The notes below the pieces were generated by a model. The model worked only from the letters and a program-made list of their open reading frames with translations. It ran no database searches and was not told the origin of the DNA. Made by a program: the position numbers and the translations under genes. Shown piece by piece: positions 14,130 to 26,318 of a DNA stretch of 64,000 bases (position 1 is its first letter; each line of letters begins with the position of its first letter). The DNA is taken from contig OX375876.1 in NCBI GenBank assembly GCA_947359465.1, positions 68,206,998 through 68,270,997 on the forward strand, read 5' to 3'. The stretch is from Metellina segmentata. Taxonomy: Eukaryota; Arthropoda; Arachnida; Araneae; Tetragnathidae.

Positions 14130-16030
14130 TAGACCGCTCTCTTTCCTTTCAAAATACTTCACCAGACGGAATTTGTGGATGGAGATCGCAAGATTGCCTG
14201 ATATTTGAAAGAAATAAAAGATATATCCTTTTTTTCCACCGATTTCTATAATGTCTCCGTAAAAGTGGAAAACCATATAATGAGTAATGGTCCTCTCAGA
14301 AGGTTCATGTTGCCAACAAGTTCCAAACCAGTAAATAATCTAGTGCAAATTAATCGTTGAAATACTACTCAAATCTAGTTTCCAATACTTTTTTGCAGAA
14401 GAAATATGTCTACATGATGAAAATCGCAAGATTCTCTGAGACATGAAAGGAATTAAAATAAAATTTCGTCTTTTTTATTTCCGTTTGCAATAATGTGTCC
14501 CCGTAAAATTGGAAAATCATATTTCGAGCAATGGTCACACAGAACACGTTGACCAAAACGTTCCAAACCAGTCAATAATATAGTACAAGTTAAAATCTTT
14601 TATTTATTTTACAAAACGTTCGTTTTCAATAAACATGTGTACTTCGTTCCACTATTTTTCCGTAGATGGAATCTATTTATATGATGTCTGTTGTGTAAGA
14701 TTGCCTCTAACTCGAAAGAAAAAAAAAACACTTGAAACAAAGACCACCTAGAAGTCGAAAATCATGTACTAACAAGCTGTCACGCAGGCCATGTTGACCA
14801 ACAAACCAGTCAATAATGTAGTGCAAGTTAATATTTTATTTACTTTACAAAACATTCGTGTTCAGTATACCTTCTTATATCTAAGATTTTTCTGCAAACG
14901 AAATCTATCTACTTGTTGGAGAACGCAAGATTGTCTGGTACTCGATATGAAAAAAGGACGTAAGCAAATAATTACCCCGTAAAAATGGAAAACCAAATAA
15001 TGAGGAAAGGTCCACACAGAAGGAACATGTTCTCCAACAAGTTCCAAACCAGTCAGTTATCAATTACAAATTAATCGTTGATATACCTTACAAATCGTTC
15101 ATTTTCAATAAGCGAGTCTGTTTCTATCCAAGATTTTTATGCTAACAGAATCTATCTACTTGATGGAGGATAGTCTGATACTCGAAATGAGAAAAGGACA
15201 AGCAAATAACCACCCCATGAAAGAGGAAAACCATCTAATGAAGAAACGTCTACACAGAAGGACCATGTTTCCCAACAAGTTCCAAAACAGTCAATTATCT
15301 ATTACAAATTAATCGTTGATGTACCTTACAAATCGTTCATTTTCAATAAGCTAGTCTGTTTCTATCCAAGATTTCTATGCTAACAGAATCTATCTACTTG
15401 ATGGAGGATAGTCTGATACTCGAAATGAGAAAAGGACAAGCAAATAACCACCCCATAAAAGAGGAAAACCATCTAATAAAGAAACGTCCACACAGAAGGA
15501 CCATGTTTCAAACAAGTTCCAAAACAGTCAATAATCTATTACAAATTAATCGTTGATGTACCTTACAAATCGTTCATTTTCAATAAGCGAGTCTGTTTCT
15601 ATCCAAGATTTTTATGCTAACAGAATCTATCTACTTGATGGAGGATAGTCTGATACTCGAAATGAGAAAAGGACAAGCAAATAACCACCCCATGAAAGAG
15701 AAAAACCATCTAATGAAGAAAGGTCCACACAGAAGAATCGTGTTTCCCAACAAGTTCCAAAACAGTCAATAATCTATTACAAATTAATCGTTGATGTACC
15801 TTACAAATCGTTCATTTTCAATAAGCGAATCTACTTCCATCCAAGATTTTTCTGTAGACGGAATCTATCTATATGATGGAGATCGCGAGAATGCCCGCGA
15901 CTCAAAAGGGGAGAAAGAACGCAGATCCCAGCAACGGAAAGGGGAAAAAACCTATACCTCTTATTTTATACACCTCGATACGTTTCATTGATCCGATGGA
16001 TGGTGAAAACACCAACTTTTTAGTTCGTGG
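14130..16030. repeat. ~238-bp tandem satellite, about eight units
   Basis: The landmark AAATCGTTCATTTTCAATAA recurs at 15092, 15330, 15567 and 15805 (spacing 238, 237, 238). More diverged copies sit near 14612 and 14848, with a further one or two towards 14130-14375. The four central units are nearly identical while the outer units diverge. The first and last units share GATGGAGATCGC, which the homogenised inner units have lost. Open frames inside are incidental. Confidence 0.85.
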
Positions 16031-16837
16031 AAAATACCATTTCCTCCTTTTTCCCTTAAGAGTGGTTGGGATTCCACGTCTCGTTTTACGAGGTAGGCCC
16101 TAAAATTTTACACTCGCGTAAATCAAACTTTTATTTCATACACTTATTCTACGACTCGGAAGACCCCCTGCCCTTCCATCTTACTCAGATATGAAATTTC
16201 CGAACATCCTCCTTCTTGCTGCCCATGCCCGAAATTGTAAACGCAAGCGAAAATTAAAACCATAAATGTAAAATTGATGTCCCACACTAAAAAGTTTTTA
16301 TTTCCAATAATTTGCATCGCGCTTCTGTCCCGATGCTGGGGGCATTTTATGCTGGAATGAAATGAGATTTATTGATCTTGACACGAGGTACTTAAGGAGA
16401 ACCTGTATGTATTTATCCAAGACGTATTAAGAGAGGGGACTTTATCTCCGAATTATCTATCGCGCCACGTATAATTGGGCTCCTGTGGATACACAAACCA
16501 CTCAGGGATGATACTAAAACCACTTGGTAAAAATATCAGGGTAAAATATCAACAATGTTCCCATTAAAGTGAAACGGTATATCTGTTCTGAGTTTACGGG
16601 TGGAAGATGCCATAAATGGTTTTTTTCAATTGCGTCATCATATCCTTGAGCCTTATATCTAGTTTTACAATTTTCAAGTTCGCAATTCAGAAGAACTCAG
16701 TTACGAAAGCTTGAAAACTATTAGTGTGTGTATCAGTACCATAATACACATAATTTGGAGACGAAATAGAAACCCAATATTGTACTTATATTTATCGTGG
16801 GCTTTTAAGAGAAACATGCTGAGTCAAATTTTTCGAT
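16031..16837. other. Unclassified DNA
   Basis: Moderately GC sequence at 16060-16500 with no recognised motif, repeat or reading frame. Confidence 0.4.
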
Positions 16838-17137
16838 GTAGGTAGTTAATTAACGTCGCACTGGAGCAACACATCAGGCTATTGGTAATGATCCGGGATG
16901 CATGCCAAACTGAAAATCCAAAGACGAACGCCCCGTAACTTTGAAACATGGTCAGATGACGAGGTCAACACCTGAGCTGGCAACCTCACTATCCAATCTT
17001 CCACACCACACAAACGTGAAGACATTTGCAGTCATGATATATATAATGTACACCAACACGTCGGTCTTTCGATGGGTTCGAACTCGTCCCTTTCCGGTTG
17101 CTAATTCGTTTCTCTTCCAGCTGCACTACTGCGCCCC
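16838..17137 (-). mobile_element. Near-full-length tRNA-derived SINE
   Basis: Read on the minus strand it begins with a tRNA-like head at about 17070-17137, including a B-box-like GAGTTCGAACCC (complement near 17076-17087). The body follows, ending in the tail complementary to GGTAGTTAATTAACGTCGCA at 16840-16859. This is one of the best copies for defining family boundaries. It encodes nothing and would depend on a LINE partner. Confidence 0.75.
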
Positions 17138-18959
17138 AAAATTTTCGAGATATTAATTATTTCATTTTTCCAGACTAGAACGTGATCTGACTAGTGAAGA
17201 CCATTAAGTAATTTTTTATTCACATAAAGGTTAGATTTCTTCTTGAAGAACACACTTAATGAGTGTATTAGTTCAAGTATAATTCTCCACGTATTTTCAT
17301 AACTATGTAATTTGACCTTGTGACATTGTTTTTATTGTATTTGTATTGATTAAATGTTCCACTTGTAAACCGACGAAATTCAGTATACTATAAGTGCATG
17401 CTATAATCTTATCTACATCTTGGTTAAGATCATAGAGGAGTTAAGTAGATAGACAGCCCCATTCAAATGAGCGTAACAAGTTACCCCCTCTTTAGGCATG
17501 GAATCGTACAAGGGATTTGGCTTCGTATCCATATTCAACGTAGATAATTTTGGTTATAAACTCTCATTGGTTTACTTAAAAATAGCGTTTCTAAAGCTAC
17601 CAAATATCCTTACATAAAACAAATGAATACAAATGTTGAGCTGATAAACCAATTTGTTCCAAATATTTAATCTTCTTATGTTTAGTATACAATATTCGTG
17701 TTAAATTGAACATTCTAAAATTTTCGTTTTTAAAATTTGCTGTTCTTATCACGTATACAAAACGTGCTAGCACTATAAGCTTGTAACTTCCAGCTCTTTT
17801 GGAAGCTTGAAATAATGCATAATTCATTTTTAATCGTACTTTGTTTTTGAATATAATATTAGCGATGTGAATAATTTTTTTATCTAGAGCACAGGCTTGA
17901 ATCGAATAAGATCTTGGGGTTTTATGGTGCAAGGTCCAAAAAGTGGACAAGATGTACCAGACACAAGACATAATACAATCCAATAAAAGTATAACATATT
18001 TAAAATTTTACTGTCGAACACAAAGTCTAAGGGTACATTTAAAATGTCAAATGTGTATTTAAGAATAAAAATTCGAAAGTTTGGAATTAAATCGAGGCGT
18101 TTTGATAAATGGTGACCATTGGGATACATATTTCTGATTTCTTAATATTCTGATGAAAACTAATGGCGTGTAAAATTTAAGAAGTATAAAAAAAAGTTGA
18201 AACATTGTGCATAGTGCAAGATTTATTATTTCTCACAATATGCAAACATTTATGAAAATAGTCTTTAGGATGTAGTACATACAGATGACAGTTTACAGAG
18301 CGCTAATCACTGAATGTGTAAGTGTTACAAATTCGCTTTTAAGTGTACTTGCAAAAATCTAAAAAAAATTTATTTTTGCAATTATTCTTCTCTATTTACT
18401 AAATCCCCGGCTTCCTACAAAATAAGTATAACATTGTAAATAGGGATTAATTCTTCTGATTAGTAAAAAAATTAACATCAGAGCAAATTTTAACGGTTTA
18501 ATTTGTTAAAATAAGAATGTGAACAAAGTCTTACGTTCACTTCCTGTTTGCAGACAGGTACTTCCGGTTTTAAAAAGAGTCGACATTGAAAGGACTGTAA
18601 CTTTCGTTCTATGCAAGGTAGGGGCAAAATTTAAACAGATTTCGAAAGATAAACATTTGGGCTTTTATATCAGATAAAAATTGTAAAATCGTAATTTCTG
18701 CCGAAAATCGAGTTTTAAAGGTAGTCAGATACCTTAAATTTCTAAACCAGGAAATATATTTTTTAGGGCTTCTGTAACATGGGATACACTGCTCTCCATC
18801 CAAAGTGCAACAATATGGGAAAAAGAAATATCAAAGCCATATTTATTACACAAATAACATGCAAAGCACAAAGGTGAAATGGTTCAAATTTCAGCACCTT
18901 TCGACTTGTAGAATACGATGTAATCATTACTGTGTATAGCCGGCTTAGATAAAAAATAA
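17138..18959. other. Unclassified AT-rich DNA
   Basis: A 128-codon minus-strand open frame at 17597-17983 has no family resemblance that I can see and looks incidental. No other feature recognised. Confidence 0.45.
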
Positions 18960-19435
18960 TTGCTGCTATACGTCTTAGCATTGAAAGAGACTTTGGATTA
19001 TGTTTGGGATATATCAATACACACTACTTCCATATTACTTCCACATATCGCCAAAGTTCATTTGGATTAACCGTGGATCGTCTGTGGTATACCAGTCAAT
19101 GGACAATCATCGACTCGACGAATTCGATGGCCGACGGATCTGGTAAATGAGTGAACGACGGAAAAAGTGAAATCTGGTGTATATTGAAGAATTACATTAC
19201 ATGCGAAGTTTGGTCCTGCATGGTACTGTTGAAAACTAGCCACAGCCAAGCGCTGAGCATAAGTTTTCTGAAACTTCAGTGATGTAGACGTGGGAGCTAC
19301 ACGTATCGGCATACAAAGAAAAACTTTGGATATATGTTTGGAATGTGTCAACTCACACTGATTCCACGTGTCGCCATGTGGACTAGTCGTGGATGGTCTA
19401 TGGTATACCAGTCAATGGGCGATCATCGACTAGAC

Positions 19436-20578
19436 CAGTGGTCGGCAAATCGCGGCTCTTTAGCCACTTAAGTGCGGCTCAAGTCAGAAATAAATTAAAA
19501 ACAAAACAGAAAATGTACTTTAAAAAATTTAAGAGTCTCTGTTTGCTAAAACAGTAAAAGAAAGAAGAGTTAAAATGTCTTCGAATATAACCAATCAGCA
19601 AATCGAAAATCTTAAATTGGTTTCAGCTTTTTCAATAGCTGTTGGCGAATATTTTGACATAAATGAGATAGTTTCACTTCTTGTTCGATTTATTTCGTCT
19701 TCGGGTCCTAATGAAGAAAATTTAGGATTATTGCCACTAAAAGGTGAAACACGTGGCGACGATATTGTCATTGAATGCATAGAGAAACATCATATTCAAC
19801 TCGATAAAAATTGTTTCAATTTCAACAGATGAGACCAAAGGTAAGCTTTTTTACAGAGGTTTGAGTAATTCAGAAATAGCATAGTGACGTTAGACTGTTA
19901 AAAAACTTCAGTGCTGACGCAACAAAATTGAATTTTTCTACTTTTAATACTGACATTGACACTTTGAAATGCAATTACTAGAGTTAAGAAACTAAGAATT
20001 ATGGAGCTCCAAATTTGGACGTCGTAATGCTGATATGGAAAAGTTGGAGAAAAATAAATATGATCTAAGTTCGCAGAAAAAATTGTCTGCTTCGAAAGAC
20101 CCCTGAAGAAAGAAGACAGGATAATTTCCATTACCTGGAAAAGCAATCCTGACTCATATGATCAGTTAAAAAAAACGTAGCATTTGCTGTTCGTTTACTC
20201 TTTGGATCTACATATTCATGCGAACAGTATCTTTCAAGCATGACCCTTATCAAAAGTAAATTGAGAAATCGTCTTTTTGATGAGAACCTGGAATACTATT
20301 GAAATTTAAAAACAACGACTTACAAACCTGTCTTATTCAAACTTTCCAAGAAGATTTCCAGTTCATTGTTCACATTAAATGCGTGTTTTGTCATATTTTT
20401 TTAGTGTAAAAAAATGTGTCAATAAAAATAAGATTATTATTATTGTATCTGGTTTTATTGAATGTTAGTAACTAGCTTTTTTTATATCGACTCCGAAAAA
20501 CATGGTTTTTAAAAAGAAATCTCAATTGTTGAACTGCTGATCGTTGGCTCTTTTGATAAATGAGTTCGCCGACCACTG
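19436..20578 (+). mobile_element. Internally deleted hAT element with 8-bp target duplication
   Basis: Ends CAGTGGTCGGCAAATCGC and, reversed, CAGTGGTCGGCGAACTCA form hAT terminal inverted repeats. The flanks GACTAGAC at 19428-19435 and 20579-20586 are an exact 8-bp target duplication. Only two separated fragments of transposase remain, so the copy is non-autonomous. Confidence 0.9.
19575..20300 (+). pseudogene. hAT transposase remnant (GTF2IRD2/EPM2AIP1-like)
   Basis: The frame 19575-19832 contains SIAVGEYFDINEIVSLLVRF and PLKGETRGDDI. These correspond to the DEST-containing start of the hAT catalytic core; the usual DES(T/N)D motif is replaced by VGEYFD, so a catalytic aspartate appears lost. 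A second frame at about 20170-20285 has LFGSTYSCEQYLSSM followed by KSKLRNRLFDENLE, the hAT C-terminal dimerisation motif. The core between them is deleted or scrambled. It lies wholly within the hAT ends at 19436-20578. The family is from recalled similarity. Confidence 0.75.
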
Positions 20579-20929
20579 GACTAGACGAGTTCGATGAGCG
20601 ATAGATCTGATCATAGGGTAAATGATGAAATAAGTGAAATCTGGTGTATATTGCATGCCAAGTGTGGTCCCGCATTGTTCTGTTGAAAACTAACCACAGG
20701 CAAGCCCTGAAAAAATGGGCTTCGAAACTTCAGAGATGTAGCTGTGGCTGCAGCATATTAGAAATGTGTACTAGGCGGGCAATGCTAATTTATTAACGTA
20801 CATTGGAGCAACACAGCAGGCTATTGCGACGGTCCAGGGTCAAATCCGACGGAAAAGATAAGAGCACACACTGTAAAAAAAATCCCGTAAAATTTACGGT
20901 TTTAAACTGGCAGCTGGGTTGGTTGTGCT

Positions 20930-21360
20930 TAACCGTAAAAATTACGAAGTTAATCCGTAGAAATAACGGTTTTTTACCATACGAGAACAAGTTTTTCCCG
21001 TAAAAGTTACGAATTAAAATCGTATTCACAACGGTTTTTTCCCATAAGAGATCCAGTTTTTCCCGTAAAAGTTACGAAGTAAAACCGTATTCTCGACGGT
21101 TTTCCCCATATGAGATCAAGTTTCCCCCGTAAAAGTTACGAAGTAAAACCGTATTCTCGACGGTTTTCCCCATATGAGATCAAGTTTCCCCCGTAAAAGT
21201 TACGAAGTAAAACCGTATTCTCGACGGCTTTCCCCATATAAGACCAAGTTTCCCCCGTAAAAGTTACTAAGTAAAACCGTATTCACAACGGTATTTTGCC
21301 ATATATCACATTTTTTCCGTAAAAGTTATGAAATAAATTTGTAGTCGCAACTGTTTTTTA
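20930..21360. repeat. 64-bp subterminal tandem array
   Basis: CCCGTAAAAGTTACGAA begins at 20997, 21062, 21126, 21190 and 21254 (spacing 65, 64, 64, 64), with a degenerate unit to about 21350. Each unit contains half-sites CCGTAAA, TTACG and ACGGTTTT that can pair. Diverged versions (GTTACAACCAGTTACCATAA at 21430 and 21552) suggest that the array once extended further. The right arm of the transposon at 27310-27438 has the same vocabulary. Confidence 0.8.
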
Positions 21361-22697
21361 CCATGAGATCTAGTTTTCTCTGTATGTTTCAGTTTTCACT
21401 TGTTTACATAAAAGTATTTAATCGGTGAAAGTTACAACCAGTTACCATAAAAAAATACAGTATAATTTCGCAATCAGAACTATTTTTAACTAGTCAAGAA
21501 CAAGTTTACTGTAGTTTTTAGTTTATAACTGTTTACAAAACCATATGGAATTGAAGTTACAACCAGTTACCATAAAAAATATGCTGCAATTATGCAGTGA
21601 ATATGGTTTTACCACAAAATAATGCAATTACACTAAATACTATAAGGTTTACAAATTGTGTAAAAATGTAAACATCAGCTATACAGTTGAAACAGTTTTG
21701 CGCACAAAATAATGGGTTTTCTCTGAAATTTAGTTTAGAAGTGTGGATAAAATGATAAAGTCATCTTTTAAAATAGTATAGAACTATTGCAGAGCAAATA
21801 AATTAAAGAAAAATACTGTGCCGTACACAGTACCTTTTATTCACAATACTGTCAATATACAGTGAAATCTGTGTGTAACGATACTGTCTATAACAATATT
21901 TTATTTAGGTCCCTACAGAATGGTTATAGACAGGTTTCACTGTATAATATTTATTACTTTTGTTATTTCAATAATGTTCAAACATTTAAATTAAATAATC
22001 TAACTAAATTATGCTAGAATATTATTCAATTATACAGAATAATAAAAATTAAAGTAAATCATTTTTCAATATGCATGTTGAGGATACTTATTAAGTAACA
22101 AACTATATAAGCATGTAGAAAAAAGTCTGTATAAATGAAAAAATAAATATTGTTGTCTTCTTATAATGTCAAGTGATAAATTTTCAAAATATAGAACTCT
22201 GGAGCTTTTCATTTAAGAAACCTTGATAACTTTTATTAAATAGCAAAACACCTTTAAATATGGTTACATTATACACTGTGCTGTGCTGAACACGATAATT
22301 ACATAATGTTTTGTGAGGTACATTTGTTTGTTGTATATAATTTAAGTAATACAAAATGAGCAGGCAAAAATATACAATAAACAGAAATACAAATATAATC
22401 AGGGTTCATTGATTGTAATTTTTTAAAATCAAACCACGATTACAATCGAATAACTTTGATGCAATTAACAGAATCAAGATACCTAATATTTTCATATCTA
22501 TTCAATGAAATGTTCAACACCATTCAAAGTCCATAAGTTTATTTTATAAGGTCAAAACTTTTTGATTCCCGGATTTCTTTTTTGGAGGCTTTGGATCCTT
22601 TATCAGGATTCATCCTTAGAAAACACCTGTAAAATACAAATAGGACAGAGAAAAATTCTTTAGTGATTTTGCTTTATTCAAAGTTTAACAAGTTTAT

Positions 22698-23508
22698 TTA
22701 ACCTTTAACTGCTGTCATGGGTCTCACAGACCCCGAGTGACAGGTCGTTTCCACCTCTCAAAGTGAATATTGGTCAATGTCCTATTCAGTACCTTCCTAC
22801 TACGTCCAAGAGAAGCCACATTCCAACACTGGTTTGGATGTCCCAACTATTTCGTATTTCACACTATTTGCATTTCCCCCACGGTCTCTTAGACCCTTCA
22901 CAGCATTTGCGTTAGTGTTCTTGCTGAATGAAATAGTCTGTTTGAGTATGGAATTTCAGCTGAGTCTAAAATGGTAACAAACTTTACTAAGAAACTACCT
23001 CTGTATCTAGCACAAAAAGTAGTTCAGGATATTGTTGATAATTGGTCAGAAATAGAGTACTGGGACAGTGAAATTTCGGATACTATTGAAAGCAAACATG
23101 AAACGGATTCGGAAATTTATGCAGATGAAGACATTTCAAGTGCGTCTTCACAAGAATATTTCTACGGAAAAAAAACTTCAAATGGGATGCTGGGGGGAAA
23201 CCTAATTGTGCCATTAGAACACCAAACCACAACATAGTTTTAGTTTCCAGGGTTGAAATGTCCTGCAAAATTAGTTCCGAAAGCTGAGCCTGAAGAGACA
23301 TGGAATCTACTTTACTTGTATAGTAATATAAAATATATTCATGTTAAGAATTGAATTATCTAAATTTAAAATGTATAAATAATAATTATCTAAAGAATCT
23401 TTCATTAATATATATTAATTAACTTTATACACACTTTAGTGAGCGAGGTCTGAGAGACCCCTCCACACTAGTCACGAGACGGTTTGTAACACAGCAGTTA
23501 AGGGTTAA
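22698..23508 (+). mobile_element. Truncated piggyBac-like element (copy A)
   Basis: TTAA at 22698-22701 and 23505-23508 flanks the inverted ends CCTTTAACTGCTGTCATGGG and (reversed) CCCTTAACTGCTGTGTTAC. Both ends carry an inner GGTCTC-CAGACC block. TTAA target sites and CCYTT ends are hallmarks of piggyBac. Only the N-terminal part of a transposase remains. Nested in the CACTG transposon. Confidence 0.85.
22971..23237 (+). pseudogene. piggyBac transposase N-terminal remnant
   Basis: About 88 codons with the acidic, serine-rich N-terminal region typical of piggyBac transposases (IEYWDSEISDTIESKHETDS, then ADEDISSASSQE). The frame stops at 23237 and the catalytic DDD domain is absent. The same segment occurs on the minus strand in the copy at 32334-34581, supporting common descent. 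The open frame at 22777-22977 is 5' untranslated sequence, not a gene. Confidence 0.75.
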
Positions 23509-23846
23509 AGCTAATTTAAAAAATACAATCAAACACTATAGCACCCAACCCTTTTTTTTTTTAATAAATGTCATGTGAGAAATTAACTGCGACAAATCAG
23601 TTAAAGGAATGTTCTCGCATGTACTTAAACTGCAATTTACAATTGTGCCTTCAATTCTTTACATTTCTTTGACAAATTTATGATCTTGAAAAACATGAAT
23701 TGTACAGGGTGTCCTAAAAGTTCCTGTACTGACGATTCGTGAATTTACTATACAAAATCAACAAACTTTAAAACAAATATTTTTATGTCAATGGTGAAAA
23801 GCACTTATAAACGAAAAAAATTTGGACTTACATTTATAGTAAATGT

Positions 23847-24243
23847 TTAAAATTTCTGCAATTTTCTTGGGAGGCAAAGCTGAAGTAGTTTACACATATT
23901 TTTAGAAACACCTTTCAAAATGCTGGGAATGACTTCTTGTATCTTTTGAGTAATGGCACTTTTCAGATCACCTATTGTTTGGTGATTATCTTCATAAACT
24001 TTGTTCTTTAAATATCCCCACAGAAAAAAAGTCAGGAATGTGTAGATGACGGAACGAGGTGGCCAATGGTTTCTTGAGATGAGTCGATCGCCAAAAAAAT
24101 CTTGAAGCATGCCCGTGGTGTCATAACTTGTATGGCAGGTTACAACGTCTTGTTGGAACCAAGAGTCTTGTTCATGCACTTCTAATATTCCAAAAAATTG
24201 TTGATTATGTTGATATACTGTATCTGGGTCATTCTGAAATTAA
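23847..24243 (-). pseudogene. Mariner-like transposase C-terminal remnant (DUF4817-associated type)
   Basis: On the minus strand the frame reads WFQQDVVTCHTSYDTT, then FFGDRLISRNHWPPRS and FFLWGYLKNKVYEDN. These are the second catalytic aspartate block, the WPPRSPDLTPxD block and the FFLWGY(L/V)K motif of a mariner subgroup common in arthropods. Upstream sequence to 24243 continues the similarity. The second aspartate (QQD) is kept. The third catalytic site is destroyed: expected PDLTPxDFF reads VIYTFLTFF after compensating frame slips. The N-terminal half with the first aspartate is missing. Confidence 0.8.
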
Positions 24244-24907
24244 GTGGAAATTTGAGTCATATGTATTTTTATACAATAGTAATAGATCTTAATTGAGGTA
24301 TATTTTCATCAGATATCTTCAAGTGAATAAATATTTGCATATTTATACTTAAAAAAGTGAATTAAACATGGAAAATATCACCTCCGTGGCTGTTCTTAAC
24401 CCTGTTTCTAGGTTAAGAAATATAGTTGAAACTTAAAAAGTATAAAAATTCCTTTATTTAATATTAATAGTTTCATTGTTAACAGTTTTCATTTCATTGC
24501 ACCAGAAATTATTATATCTTTCATTAAATTTAATGTTGAAAAATCAGTAAATTATTTTGTCAGCTCTGCATAAAAAGTAAATAACCTTTAAAAAAGTCTA
24601 CTAAAAGGCAGTACATGTCTGAAAGTGTAATTAAAAGAAGCTCTAATGAGCCATCTTTACTGTAAGATATCTTTGACTCAATAGCAAGTATGATTTTGTC
24701 TGTTTCTTATATTTGCACTCAGAAAATTCTTGATTTCTTTTAACAATGTCACTGCCATGGCATTTTTTAACTTAATATATTTTCATTTATTGCTGAACTT
24801 TTTTCAACAACATATAGTTAGAAAATGTACAAAACAATCTGGAAATCAAAGCACATGGCTGGGATTGTTTTAGGTTAGGCATAAATGTGGTCCAACCATT
24901 GAAATTT

Positions 24908-24923
24908 CACCTCCATGGAGGTG
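24908..24923. repeat. Perfect 16-bp palindrome
   Basis: CACCTCCATGGAGGTG equals its own reverse complement. Half-copies CACCTCC occur at about 24381 and 26386 in the same orientation. It lies inside the oversized mariner-like element and may mark an earlier insertion junction. Confidence 0.6.
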
Positions 24924-25309
24924 AGCAAATATTTCTTATCAGGAATTTGTACAATGATATGGTAAAATAGTGATTATAAATGGTTATTTATTAAAGTAAG
25001 AACAATCTTGGGTAAACAAATAAGCAGTCCAATTGTTTTTTCTCTAACCAGTACCGATTTAACTTGCCAATTGGTCTTTGAGTTCTGATTTGAACCTGTA
25101 GAATAAAGCCTAACAGCTTTATTTGATTTACAATGTTTGAACACTTGTAACTTTGGGTCTGATTATGTACGCTGATAAAATCTTTTAATTTTTCCTTAAA
25201 AATATGCCATTGAGTTGGGAGATAATTTAAGTATCCTCATGACTGAAATTCTCTTTGTTGTTTCTGACATAGTACCAGTTGGTATCATGTCAATCTGGCC
25301 TAGTTGGTA

Positions 25310-26318
25310 CCATGTCTAAGAAATCTGATATAATCAAATTTAGGAAAGTCTGGAAGGAGTCTTAGCAAAAAAGAAATAGAATTAAAAATGATCCAGAACT
25401 TTACGACATAAAAGAGGGCTCAGCAAAAAAAATAGGTTGAAAAGACAAGAAAATTTTGTTTGAAGGAAAAAAAAAATTAATATTCCACCAAACAGAGTGG
25501 AGTAGTTAACCCAGATGAAGCTGTTGGGTATTGCAACCTGATGTAAGAAACATGTGCATGTGAAAAGCATGAAAATGTTTTGTTAACTTTTGAAAAATTA
25601 AAAAGCCTCAAAGTTCTTAATTACAATGATTTAGATTAGATGGTTAAATCTCTGCTGTCATGATGTAGTAAAAAGTGAAGAAGAATGTCTGGAAAGAAGT
25701 GCATTAACAAACACGTTGAGACAAATGATTACATGTGTTGAGCAATGGAAGAGGAAAGAAGTTTACAGTGAAATAAATAAAAAAAAGTCAGCTAAGAAAG
25801 TGGTTAAATCAAAAGTTGAAATAGAAGTCAAAGCGCTAGTTAATAAATTTAATGATATGCTTTGTTACTTCGTGAAGCATGTTTGCAACATAGTCCCATC
25901 AATACAGGTCAATTTTCAACCTAAAGATAACCTTGGAACAGATGAGATACTGATACATGTTGATTTTGGGAGATACAACATGTGCATTTCAGAGATTCAC
26001 ATGACCAAATCACATTACATAGATAAATTGAAAATAGTGAAAAACTTAATGTTCTGTCATTCTACTCATTGTCCGAATCTTTGCGACCCGACTCAAATGC
26101 ATTTAATGAATATGTAATTGTCAAAGTATTTGGTAGAAAGAGTGTTTGCTATTATGTGGCAAATGTCATTGAATGTTTTGAAGCTTCTTACCAGATCCGC
26201 TTCATGTCGAGATGACATGACACTAAAAACAAATTTGTTTCCTATGAAGAATGTGAAGCAACAGTTCAAGATGAGGTTATGGCCATTTTAAAACAACTGA
26301 CAATGAATACTCATGAAT
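25310..26318 (+). pseudogene. Decayed gene for a transposon-associated basic/coiled protein with an HVDFxxN-like domain
   Basis: Starts near 25312 with MSKKSDIIKFRKVWKES and a basic stretch (NDPELYDIKEG), continues after frame breaks into the open frame 25716-26117, then to about 26318 after a further shift. The middle has VNKFNDMLCYFVKHV followed by DEILIHVDFGRYNM. This resembles the DE(A/V)LIHVDFSEN motif of a large uncharacterised protein family repeated in arthropod and cnidarian genomes. The end, VCYYVANVIECFEASYQIRF, resembles the C-terminal segment of the same proteins. Function unknown to me. It lies on the strand opposite the mariner transposase. Identification rests on recalled motifs. 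Confidence 0.5.

Larger units (their letters stand above)
18960..20760. repeat. ~317-bp tandem repeat, at least two units, one interrupted
   Basis: A unit starting near 19071 (GTGGATCGTCTGTGGTATAC) recurs near 19387 (GTGGATGGTCTATGGTATAC), about 316 bp apart. Similarity continues past the hAT insertion, with GTGAAATCTGGTGTATATTG at 19169 and again at 20634. A partial earlier unit is visible from about 18980. The second unit is split by the hAT at 19436-20578. Confidence 0.75.

Noticed and set aside
17597..17983. 128-codon minus-strand frame, among the longest not tied to a transposon
   Set aside because: No recognisable domain, biased towards AT-rich codons, no splice or repeat context. Length is possible by chance in 64 kb.
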